Below the pieces are notes generated by a model that had not been told where the DNA came from, searched no databases, and saw nothing but the letters and a program-made list of their open reading frames with translations. Below, one piece after another: positions 1-12,200 of a stretch of DNA of 21,198 nt (positions within the stretch are counted from its first letter, which is position 1; every line of letters begins with the position of its first letter). Both the position numbers and the translations under genes were made by a program. Source of the DNA: an uncultured Flavobacterium sp. (GTDB lineage Bacteria; Bacteroidota; Bacteroidia; Flavobacteriales; Flavobacteriaceae); NCBI RefSeq assembly GCF_946479975.1, contig NZ_CAMLIX010000061.1:1-21198 (forward strand), read 5' to 3'.

Positions 1-3000
1 ATGTCACAGCACTTAAGAATTTGAAACCTGATGGAAGTAGATCTTTAACAATAACACCTGTTCCTTTACTCGGTCCTTTGTTTGATAATGTGATCGTAAA
101 TTCAACATTAGTTTCTGCAATTGGTTTTAAAACATCTGCCTCTTTAGTCAATTCTAAATCTATTAGAGCTATAGGGGTTGCAGTAATACAACTTTGATTA
201 TTTGTCGGATCCGTATCTGTTTGATGCATTGCTTTTATGCTTGCACAATTTCTATAATCACCAGATTCGTTTACAATAACATCGACAATTAAAATCTCTG
301 TTTCTCCGTTTAGGATCTTACTTACTTTCCAGTCTCCCGTTACATAATCATAAATTCCTTTAGTTGAACTATAATTTACAAACGTATAACCAGAAGGAAG
401 CAAGTCTGAAACCACAATATCTGTCGCGTCTATATTTCCATTATTTGTTAATAGAATCTCAAATGAAATCTCAGAATTTACTTTTGGATTTGCATTATTT
501 TTCAAGATCGTTTTAACAACAGCCAAGTCTACAGATTGATTAGGAGATGCCGATGCACAAGCATAATCATCTTCTGAAACATTTCCATTACCTGGAGTAG
601 AATCAATATCTGGTTCATTTGCTTTACTGATTTCTGCACAGTTCATGTAATTTCCATTACCAAGAACTTTAACATCAACTAATAAAACGGCTGTGTTTCC
701 AGTTTCTATAAAACCTACTTTCCAAAGACCTGTAGACGGATTATAAGTACCAATAGTCGAACTGTAAGTGATAAATTTGTAACCAGATGGTATTAAATCT
801 ACTACTTCTACTCCTGTTGCTTTTGTAGGTCCGTCATTCATCACTCTTACTTCAAAAGTAATTACATCGCCTACGGCAGGATTAGTAACATTTCCAACTA
901 CTTCTTTTGTTAAACTCAAGTCTATGTATGCTGTTGGCACAATTGCAACACTGCCAATGTTATTTGCTGGATTAGAATCTGCCTGATCCGCTTTTACTGC
1001 AGTAGTTGTGTTTGTAATTGTTGCACCATAAGTACCTGTATTGACTTTTGCATCAATCGTAAGAGTTGCAACAGCTCCATTTACAAGATTACCAATTGTC
1101 CATAATCCTGAACCATTATTATAAGTTCCTGCTGAAACTGCATCACTTACATAAGTAACGCCTACTGGTAATTTATCAACTAGACTTACGTTTGTTGCAT
1201 TACTTGCGCCGTTGTTAGTTACTTTTATCGTATAACGAATAGTTTCTCCTTCATTTGGCGTAGCATTATTTACCGTTTTAGCAACTGCTAAATCTAAATT
1301 TGTAACCGTTATTATTTCGGTAGCATCATCAGGAGTTCGGTTTGTATCAAATTGATCTTGTGTATTAGAAACTGTATTTGTTAATACATTACCTCCTTGA
1401 TCTAATCCTACTAATGCTTTAATTTCAATAGATCCTTCTTCACCTGGCTGTAATGTTCCAACTGTCCAATTTGGAGTTGTCCATACTCCTTTTCCTGGAG
1501 TTGCCGAAACGAATGTTAATCCAGCTGGTAAGTCATCTTTTACAACTAGGTTTGTTACTAATGTTGTTCCTTTATTGGTTACTGTAACTGTATATGTTAC
1601 TGTTTCGCCAATGTTTGGAGTACTATTATTAACCACTTTTTTCAATACTACATCTGCTCCATTTTGAACAACAATTGTTTCATTCAAATCATCTCCAGCA
1701 GTTGTTGGATCTGATTGATCTCCTTTGGCTGCAGTTGTTGTGTTTAGAATTGTTTTTCCTGCAGATCCAGAGTTGATAATGACATTAATATCTAAAACTT
1801 TAGTTGCTCCATTTGCAAGATTTCCTATTGTCCAGATACCAGAACCATAATTATAATCTGTTCCCTGATTGTTGCTTACATACGTAACTCCATTTGGAAG
1901 AATGTCTGTTAAACGAACTCCAGTTGCATCGCTCGGACCATTATTAGTTACTTTAATACTGTATGTAATAGTTTCTCCTTCGCTAGGATTTGCTTTACTT
2001 ACTGTTTTTACGGTAACTATATCTGAACTTGTAACAATAATTGGCTCTGTTAAATCATCTCCAACAGTTGTAGGATCTGATTCATTTCCTGCTGCAGCTG
2101 TTACTGTATTAATAATTGGTGTCTGGCTAGGTGTTCCAACCGCAGTAACTTTTGCATTAATTAATAATGTTGCAGAAGATCCAATATTGATGTTTCCAAT
2201 ATTCCATTGTCCGCCAGTAAACGTATTTATTGTTCCTCCAGTTGCAACATGTGACACGTAAGCTAATCCTGTTGGTAAATCATCTGTTAAACTCACGCCT
2301 GTAGCGATACTTGGACCATTGTTTACAACTGTAATTGTATACTGAACAACATCTCCTTGATTTGGATTTGATTTGTCAACTGTTTTTGTTGTAACCAAAT
2401 CCACAATGTTCACTGGAACAATCGTTACATCTGATTGATCAATTTCATTCGGTGTATTATTTCCATGAATTACTCCATTTGGATCTAATTGATTCACTTT
2501 AGTAACCTCGGCAACGTTGGTATAATTTCCTGCTGCATTGATTTTCGCAGTTACAGTTAATGTTGCTGTTCCAGTATTTACTAAACTTCCTAGATTCCAT
2601 AATCCGTTAGAAGGATTGTAGTTTCCAGTGGTCGTTGCTGCGCTGACAAAAGTATAGCCGCTTGGCAATTTGTCTACGATCGTGATACCTGTAGCATCAC
2701 TTGGTCCGTTGTTTACTGCTGTAATTAAAAATTCAACATTATCTCCAATTCTATGCGGTCCTGCAGTTACAATTGTTTTCGTAAGTGCTATTTCAGCTAG
2801 TGCATTTACAGTGTCAATATCCGTCTGGCTATTATTAGCTGTATTAGGATCTTGAACTGCTGATGCTGCACTTGCAGTATTTACAATCTGACCTGTATAG
2901 TTACTTGGAACTGCAATTATTACAGTATAGGTAACTGATTCTCCAACATTTAAAGTATTAATTGTTGCATTACCTGCTGTAATATCTCCAGTACCATTTG

Positions 3001-3215
3001 CATTTGGCACAATTGTACCTCCAGTACCAACAGCTGACCATGTTGTTACTGCTTCCAATATTGGATCAGTAATATCATCAAGTACTACTACGTTTGTAGC
3101 TGTCGCTGGACCATTATTTTTAACTGTGATTGTATAAACGCTGTTTGTTCCAGGAGTATACTTGTCTTTATTATCTGTTTTTGTAACAACTAAATCTGCT
3201 TGAGGTATCACTCTA
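1..3215 (-). repeat. Second block of DUF11-type repeats (nine visible, last one cut)
   Basis: Units start near 3210, 2835, 2402, 2028, 1670, 1305, 935, 530 and 160; the last is truncated by the window edge at the strand reading LLPSGFKFLSAVT. They have the same DUF11-type consensus as the first block, but the sequences are more varied. Two units (starting near 935 and 530) carry a pair of cysteines absent from all other DUF11 units here, at codons 638-640 and 557-559, and at 245-247 and 188-190. The position of each pair, in the last two strands of the unit, suggests an added disulfide. How many more repeats follow to the left cannot be told. Confidence 0.88.
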
Positions 3216-6200
3216 ATTGTTATCAAACTATTGTTCGATAAATTACCTTCATGATCCTTAACATTATAGTTAATTGGCGTTGGATCTGTAATAAAACCAG
3301 CATTTGGTATAAATGTTACTCTTCCAGTTACTAGATCTACATTCCATCTTCCTTCTCCAGGAATGGTTATGCTTGTAATATCTCCTTTTGCATCTTGTAC
3401 AATGTTGGTTCCATTTCCAGGATTAACCAAACTCACTGACGTTGGATCCACTAAATCTCCTGTTGTATCGTTAAGAATAACATCAACAACTACTGGTGTA
3501 TTAATAGGGTTTCCTATTGAAAAATCTGGTGAAGTGATCGGTGCATAATCTATTGTTATAGTAGCGGCATTCGAACTATTTCCTTGATTGTCTTTTATTG
3601 CATAAGTAATCACAGGCGGATCCATCGTGTATCCTGCTTCTGGAGTAAATGTTACATTTCCAAGAGCATCTGCAGTCCAGCTTCCAACTCCTGATAAAGA
3701 AACTTCTCTAGGAGATACTTGAACACCTCCAAAAACGCTGGATGCATCTAGTACTACTGTTGTCACATCAACTGTATCTCCAGTAGTATCATTTCCTGCA
3801 ACATTTAATAGTACTGGTTGAGCCGGAGTTCCAGGTGTTGTGTTTCTGTCATTTGCAGCAGCTGGAACATAATCTATTGTTACTGTTGCATTATTAGATA
3901 AATTGCCATCATTATCTTTTACATTATATTGAATAGGCGCAGGATCTTTATGGAATGTTGGTAATGGTGTAAAAGTAATTGCACCAGTTACTGGATTAAC
4001 ACTCCATTTTCCTTCGTTCGGAACATCAAAACTTGTAATTCCTTTTGAATCTGTAACTATAGCTGTTGCTCCAGTCGGATTCAATAAACGAACTGTTGAA
4101 GGATCAATAGTTCCATCTGGATCTGAATCTATTCCTGAACCATTATTTACTAGTGGATTTATGGTTACTGCTGTATTAATAGCATTTCCACTGCTTAAAT
4201 CATTATTTGCGATTGGCGCTTGAGCGATATAGGTTACGGTTACAGTAGCCGTATCACTTAGACCTGTTTGTGTTTCTGTTAATTTATAAACTAGCGGTGT
4301 TGGATCTGATGTAAATCCTGCCTGTGGTGTAAACACTATTAGACCAGTTGCTGGATCATACGTCCAAGTTCCTTGTCCTGATACTGTAAATGTTGTTTCA
4401 ACACTTGGAGTATTTGGATTTAAATCGACAATAGTATTAGTTGGAGTCGATTGAGTTCCATCTCCTAATCTATCATTTGTTAGAATATTTAATGCAGCAG
4501 ATGGTTGATTTGTTATATTTCCATTACTAATATCATTAGCAGCAATTGGAGGCAAACTAACCACAATTGTTTCTTCTAGATCATCTCCAGCTGTTGTTGG
4601 ATCAGTTTGATCGCCTTTTGCTGCAGTTGTTCTATTGATTATTGTTAAACCTTTCGTACCTGCATTTACTTTTACTGTAATTTCTAAAGTTGCTGTACCA
4701 TTCACGGCTAAGTTTCCAAGCGTCCATACTCCAGAGGCACGGTTGTAAGCTCCTGTTGTTACAGTATGACTTTCGTATGTTAGACCAGCAGGAATGATAT
4801 CCGTTAAACTTACGTTTGTAGCGCTAGTTGGTCCTCCGTTATTTGTAACAACGATACTGTATTTAATCGTGTCGCCTTCGTTTGGTCTTGATGCCGAGAT
4901 ACCTGCAACAGTAACTGCCGAAACTGTTTTTACAGTCACTAAATCTGATACGTTGACTGGAGTAACTATTACTGTACTTTGATCATTTTCTAATGAATTA
5001 TTATTTCCTGGAATTGAATTAGGATCAAATTGATCAGAACCTGTTACTTCTGCAACGTTGTTATAATTTCCTGTAGCTAATACTCTTGCAGTAATAGTTA
5101 GAGCTGCGCTGGCTTGGTTTGCTAAATTCCCAACCGACCAGCTGCCAGAATTACTATCATAAGTTCCTGCTAAAGACGTTGCGCTAACAAATGCATAACC
5201 TGATGGTAATTTGTCTGTAACAACAACATTCGTCGCATTACTAGGTCCGTTATTAGTAACAACTATATTAAAGACAGCATTTTCACCCACATTTGGAGCT
5301 GCATTTACAACTGTTTTAATTAAACTTAAATCTGCTATAGCTCTTGGAGTACTAGAAACTTCACTTGTATTATCTGTCAGATTTCCATCATTTTCAGTAC
5401 TTGTTGCTGTGGCTCTGTTAAGGTAAAGACCTGTTGGATTTACAGTAGCAGTAATAGTTAAAGTCCTTTTTGCTCCATTTGCTAAATTCCCTATTGTCCA
5501 ATCACCAGAAGTAGTGTTGTAGTTTCCTGCCGCATCATCACTTACAAAAGTGTAACCCGTAGGTAATCTATCATTTACAACTACTGTCGTAGCATCACTT
5601 GGTCCATTATTTACAACTTCAATAGTAAATAGAACTGTTGATCCTACATCTGGAGTTGCATTATTTATTCTTTTAACTACTGCAAGATTTACCAATGCAG
5701 CCGGCGTTGTCGTAACTGTTGAAAAATCATCTCCAGTTCCATCATCTGGTGTAGAATCTGGATCTAACTGATCGCTTGCAATAACTTCGGCATTATTTAC
5801 ATAAATACCGTTTTGTAAAACTTTTGCAGTAATCTGAATTGTTTCTGTCGTATTGGCAATAATTGGTCTTGAAACTGTCCAAGCTCCTGTTGTTTTATTG
5901 TATATGCCCGCAGTTGGAACTGCATTGACAAACTCGTAACCGGTAGGCAACAAATCTCTGACAACAACATTAGTTGCATCGCTAGGACCTGCGTTTGAAA
6001 CGGCAATTGTAAACATTGCGTTATCGCCTACTCTTGGAGCAGTTACATCAACAATTTTATTTACTGATAAATCTGCAATTTGTATAGGAGTTACAATAAC
6101 TTCACTCTGATCATCTTCTGTAGCATCATTATTTCCTGGAGTAGAATCGCGATCTACTTCATTTGCTCCTGTAACTTCTGCCACATTATTGTAATTTCCT

Positions 6201-9200
6201 GTAGGCAGTACTCGAGCTTGAATGTTTAATGTAGCTGTCGAAGCGTTTGTTATAGTTCCTACTGTCCATGAACCTGATGTAGGATTATAACTTCCAGCAG
6301 ATGTGGCAGCACTAACAAATAAATATCCTGATGGTAATTTATCTGTCACTATAACTCCTGTTGCATCGCTTGGTCCAGCGTTACTTACATTTATTGTAAA
6401 GGTTACAACATCATTTACGTTAGGTGTGGCAGAATTAACTGCTTTAGTTAAACTTAAATCTACTAATGCACCACGAGATATGGTTACTTGATCTTGATCA
6501 TCTTCACCTAAAACATTATTACCCGGTGTTGAGTTTACATCAGTTTCATTAGCCTGCATAACCTCAGCAACATTCGTGTAATTACCAATTGCATTAACCG
6601 TAGCTGTAACCGTTAAAGCTGCTGAATTTCCATTTGTGATTGTTCCAATGTTCCATAATCCAGTTCCAGTAACATAGGTTCCGGTTGAAGGTACTGCACT
6701 AACAAATGTGTAACCGTTAGGAAGCAAATCTCTAACTTGTACTCCAGTTGCATTACTCGGTCCTGCATTTGAAACTCTTACTGTAAATACAACATTTGAT
6801 CCTGCTGAAGGACTAATATTATTTACTGATTTATTTAATGATAAATTAATTAAAGCTGTTGGAACAGTCGTTACAGTTGAAGTATTATTACCAGTATTTG
6901 GATCTGTTTGACCGCTTGCTGTTACACTTGCTGTATTTCTATATTCGTTAACAGTTCCTGTTATTGGTTTTACTTTAGCTACAATATCTAAATATTCTGT
7001 TTTTCCATTTAAAACACTTCCTGAAAGTGTCCAATTTCCATTGGCTGCATTATAAGAACCTGAAGTTGAAGCAGCACTTACAAAAGTATAACCTGACGGA
7101 AGTACATCAGTCACAACAACTCCTGTTGCATCACTTGGTCCTGCATTTCTTAAAGCAATAGTAAATTTAATATTATCACCAACTCTTGGAGCAGCAATAT
7201 CTACCGTTTTAGTGACTACTAAATCAGCTATCTGAATTGGAGTTATAATAACTTGCTGCTGATCATCTTCTGCTGCATTATTATTTCCAGGGGTTGAATT
7301 TGGGTCAAATTCATTAGAATGTACCACTTCAGCAACATTTCTATAATCGCCCGCTGCATTTATTCTTGCAATAACGGTTAATTCGACCGAAGCACCAATA
7401 TTTATAGTTCCGATATTCCAAGAACCTGAATTATTAGAATATGTTGTTCCTGTACTTGTATGACTTACATAGGTATAACCTGTTGGCAAATAATCTAATA
7501 CGCTTACAGCAGTTGCTGCACTTGGTCCAGCATTTGTAACTCTTACTGTAAAAGTAACATTGTTACCAACATTGTATGGACCCGCACTTACCGCTTTTGT
7601 TAAACTTAAATTTGCAATTGCTCTTGGAGTACTAGAAACGCTGCTAGTATTGTTAGCAGGATTTGTATCTGTTAACGAACTAGTTACCGTTGCTGTGTTT
7701 GTGTAATTTCCAGTTGCATTTACTGTCGCTGAAATTACTAAAGTTGCTTTTGCTCCGTTAGCTAAACTTCCAATATTCCATTCACCAGAAACTTGATTGT
7801 AATTTCCTGCTCCAGTATCGCTTACCCAAGTGTAACCACTAGGTAAAATATCAGTTGCGACTACACCAGTAGCAGTACTAGGACCATTATTTATAACTTC
7901 AATAGCAAATTGAACATTTGATCCCACATTTGGCGTGGAATTATTTATTTGTTTACTTATCGCTAAGTCCACATTTTGTGTTGGAGTAAGCGTTACAAAA
8001 TCTTGATCATCTTCTGTCGAAATATTATTATTTGGTGTTGAATTTGGATCAATTTGATCACTTGCTGTTATTTGAGCTGTATTGGTATATTCATTAGCAG
8101 TTCCTGTAGTTGCATTTACTCTAGCTTTGTAAGTTAGATTTAAAGTAGCTCCATTTGCAACTGATAATCCAGACCAGTTTATTGCATTTCCTCCAGCATT
8201 AAAATTACCTTGATTAGAAACACTTCCAGTAACTAAAGTAAGACCAGCCGGCAGATTATCTCTAACTGCAATTCCAGTTCCAGTACGGTTTCCGTTGTTT
8301 TTAACAGCAACAGTAAATGTTACAATATCTCCCACTCTTGGAGCTATGATATCGACTGTTTTATCCAGACTTAAATCTGTCTGACCAATTAATGTAATTT
8401 CTACAGTATCAGAATCTACGGCACAAGAACCATTAGAAACAGTATATTTAAATACATATTTACCTGGAACAGTTCCTGCAATTTGTGTATTTGGACTATT
8501 AACATCTAAAATAACCGGACTATTAGGTCCCGATACAAATGACCATGTACCTACATTTGGTGCAGGATTTGTTGCAGCCATTGTTACTGTACTGTATTCT
8601 CCTAATGTTTGGTCTGGACCAGCATTTACAGATGCAATTGCAGGATTAATGGTTACCTGCATAGTATCTTCTAAATTACATCCTCCTCCATTAGAACTTG
8701 ACCATTTAAATTCGTAAGTTCCATTTGCTAAACCAGATACGGTCGCTTGGGCACTAAATTTATTTGAAAAAATAGCAGTTGTTGGTCCAGATACTTGAGT
8801 CCATGTTCCAGTTCCTGGATTAACAGGATTAGCATTCATTACCGCACTAGTAGCGTTACATAAATTCTGGTCAGGACCTGCATTTGCTGGTGTTGGTGGC
8901 GCACCTGTGAAAGTAATATTAACGTTATCTGTACTTGCCGCACAAATTGGCCCATTTCTTACTGTCCAAGTAAAAGTATAAGTTCCTACTGGCAATAAAT
9001 AAGGATTGGCAATTGTTAAGGTAGATTTTGGATTATTTGGACTATCAATAACAATTCCTCCATTAGATGGATCTGTCGTTAATGTCCATGTTCCGATTCC
9101 TCTTGTAGGCGCTTGAGCATCAAGCTGTGTAGCTAATTGACAAGCATTTTGATCTAAACCTGCATTTGCAGCGCTTGGAGGCTGATAAGCATTTATTCTA

Positions 9201-12200
9201 ACAACATCACTTAAATTATTACAGCTTCCATTACTAGCTGTCCATTTAAAAATGTACAATCCTTCTGTTAATCCATTAACTGCTGTAGTATTTGAATTGG
9301 GTGAAGCTATTGTTCCGCCAGTTGGTCCGCTTACTTTGCTCCATGTACCAGTTCCAGAAGTAATTGCATTACCATTTAGAGTAATCGAATTTCCAGCCGA
9401 TAAACAAATATCTTGATCAACTCCTGCACTAGGCGTTGTTGGCAAAGCACTATTTGTAATTGCCACTGTATCATTAGTAGCTGCACAAGTTCCAGAACTT
9501 GCTATACTATATTGAAATATATAATTGTTTCCAGGTACAATTGTAGCTCTTGCTGTATAAGCCGAAAGACTTGTAATAGATGCTCCAGTTCCTGTAGAAA
9601 CCGTCCAGGTACCTGTAGATCCTTTTGTACCTTGTAAAATAATTTCGGTTGCATTACAAAGAACTTGATCAGTACCGGCATCAGCAGGTGCAGTTACATT
9701 TACAGTTAAATCTGCAGTTGATGTCGCACATGCTGGTCCATTTGTACTAGACCATCTTAAAATATAAGTTCCTGTTGTAAGTCCAGATACTGAACTTGTT
9801 CCGCTATTTACGTTAGCAAATGTTGGATTAGTTGGTCCTGAAACAACAGACCAAGTTCCTGTTCCAGCAGTTATTGTATTTCCTGTTAAATTCGCAGTTG
9901 TAGTACATACAGATAGTGGTGAATTGGTTACTACCGCCGTCGTTGGTGGTAAGCTTACTTTAAAACTCACATTACTTGATGCAGTATCACATGTTCCTCT
10001 GTTAACTACCCAGCTAAAAACGTAATTTCCAGGTGCCAAATTACTAAATACTGCTTTTGGATCGTGTACATCAGAAATTGTCCAAAAACTATTTCCCGAA
10101 ACCTGAACCCATGTTCCTACTAAACCTGCTGTAAGGACATTGGCGTTCATCGTAACACTATTACCAGAACCATCAGTACAAACATCCTGATTTGCTCCAG
10201 CAGCAGATGTTGGCGCTGCAGCAATCGTAATACTTGTAGTGTCAGAAAAAGTAGAACATCCAGGATCAGATGTGGTAGTCCATTGAAATTGATAAACACC
10301 ATTTGTTAATCCTGTTACATTACTATTTGCACTGTTAGGATTGACAAAAGTAGCCGTCGATGGTCCAGAAACCTGTGTCCAAGTTCCCGTAGTACCAGAT
10401 GAAGGAACAGTCGCAGCTAATGTCGCTGAAGTTGTTCCTGAAGGAAAACATCTGTCTGCGCCGGCATCTGCAGGAGATGGCGAAAATGTAGTTGTAGTAT
10501 TTACCACAACATCACTCGACGCAGGAGCACAATTTGATGCCGCACTTGTTACAGTCCATCTAAAAGTATATGAACTGCTTACTGCCATTCCGTTAACATA
10601 CGTTTTCGGACTTGTTGGATCGACAATTGTAACAGCTGGAGTACCTCCAACTTGTGTCCATCGCCCTGTTTGACCTTCTACTAATGGAGTAGCATTTAGT
10701 AAATAACTACCAGCACATACGGTAACAATTGGTGTTCCTGCATCTGCAACTGGCGGTTGTGAAACTGTAATTGATGTTTCACTAAATGTGTCAACTGAGT
10801 TTGTTCCTCCTGTAATATTCCATCTAAAGACATATACACCTGGAACTAAACCACTCACATTAGGGTTGTAACTATTTATATTATTAAAAGTAGCTGTATT
10901 AGGACCGCTTACCTGAGACCAATATCCTGATAATCCCGGCGTTGCCATCAACGCTGGATTGTTTCCTGATAATTGTGTTGCTGTAACACCACAAAGCAAG
11001 GCCACTCTAGTACCTGCGTTTGATGGTTCAGGGCTTCTTGACACCACAACATTAAGGTCTGCAAATGCTTCTGAACAACCAGTTCCAAAACTACCATTTG
11101 TATATCTTCTTACTCTAAAAGTATATGTTCCTGGTCTTGTTAATCCTGAAAAAGTAAAATTACTTCCACTAAAACCTGTAGAAGGCGTTACCCCAGCCGG
11201 ACCAGTTACAAAAATACCCTGATTGGCATTACCACCTGTAAAACTCATTATTACGCTTCCAGAAGTATTGTTAACTGGCAAAACAACAGTTCTTACACCA
11301 TTGTTTAATGTAAGAGTTGTTGGGCTGTTAACATAACGTACTGTAAAGGTAGACTGCGTTTCACAGTTCGGATTTACTGCACTATTTCCTTTTATTTTAT
11401 ATATAAAAGTGTAGGTTTGATTGGTGGCAAAGTTTAATCCTGTGATTTGTGTTGTTGGACTGTTTGGAGAAACAATAGTTGCTCCTGAGCTTGTTGTCCA
11501 TTCCACTGTTTCACCTGCATACAAAGGAGTATTTCCTTGTAATATTGTTGAAGTTATTGAACTATCACAAAAAGATTGTGAAGTATTTGTTCCTCCTGCA
11601 ACTGTGACATCTTGTGTAGCAGCGGGAACATTTATCGTTACGGTGTCTGAACCAACTGCACATGGTCCTTGAACCGACCATCTGAAAACGTAAGATCCCT
11701 GAGATAAGTTAGAAACCGTTGCATTTCGTGTATTTCCATTGGTAATTGTAGGTACAGTAGGACCTGATACAAATGACCATGTTCCTTGTTGCGTTCCTGT
11801 TCCATTTCCTCCTATCGATGCATTTAGAGTTGTGGACTGCGTTGCCGTGTAACATTCTGATAAAGTTTGATCAGGACCTGCATTGGCAATGACTTCACCT
11901 CCATAATTGGTAACCGTTATAGATGAAGATGATGTACAAGATCCAGAACTAATTGTCCAAGTCAACTGCGTACTTCCAGCTGCACTCGAAGATAGTGTTA
12001 TTGTTGAATTTGGTGAGTTTGGACTTGTTATTGTAACACCTGCATTATCTGCACCGCTCTTTACCCATGTTCCTGTTTCTCCAGGATTTAATGGCGCATT
12101 TGCTGACAGTCCGTAAGTTCCTGGACAGCCTTGAATGTTTGATCCTGCTTTTGAAATTGTAATTGGATTTACCAAAATTGAAACATCTTGAAAGACAGTT

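Noticed and set aside
5797..6006. Minus-strand 69-codon frame inside the giant gene
   Set aside because: It is in another frame of the same strand within an intact DUF11 repeat; its product is Gln/Leu-rich nonsense and the main frame is continuous through it.
1869..11672. Many plus-strand open frames of 60-130 codons opposite the giant gene (for example 1869-2261, 9413-9637, 10341-10673, 10959-11222)
   Set aside because: They are antisense shadows of the minus-strand repeat gene. Their Val/Thr- or Ser/Cys-rich, repetitive products follow from the reversed repeat codons, and none has a domain or signal of its own.
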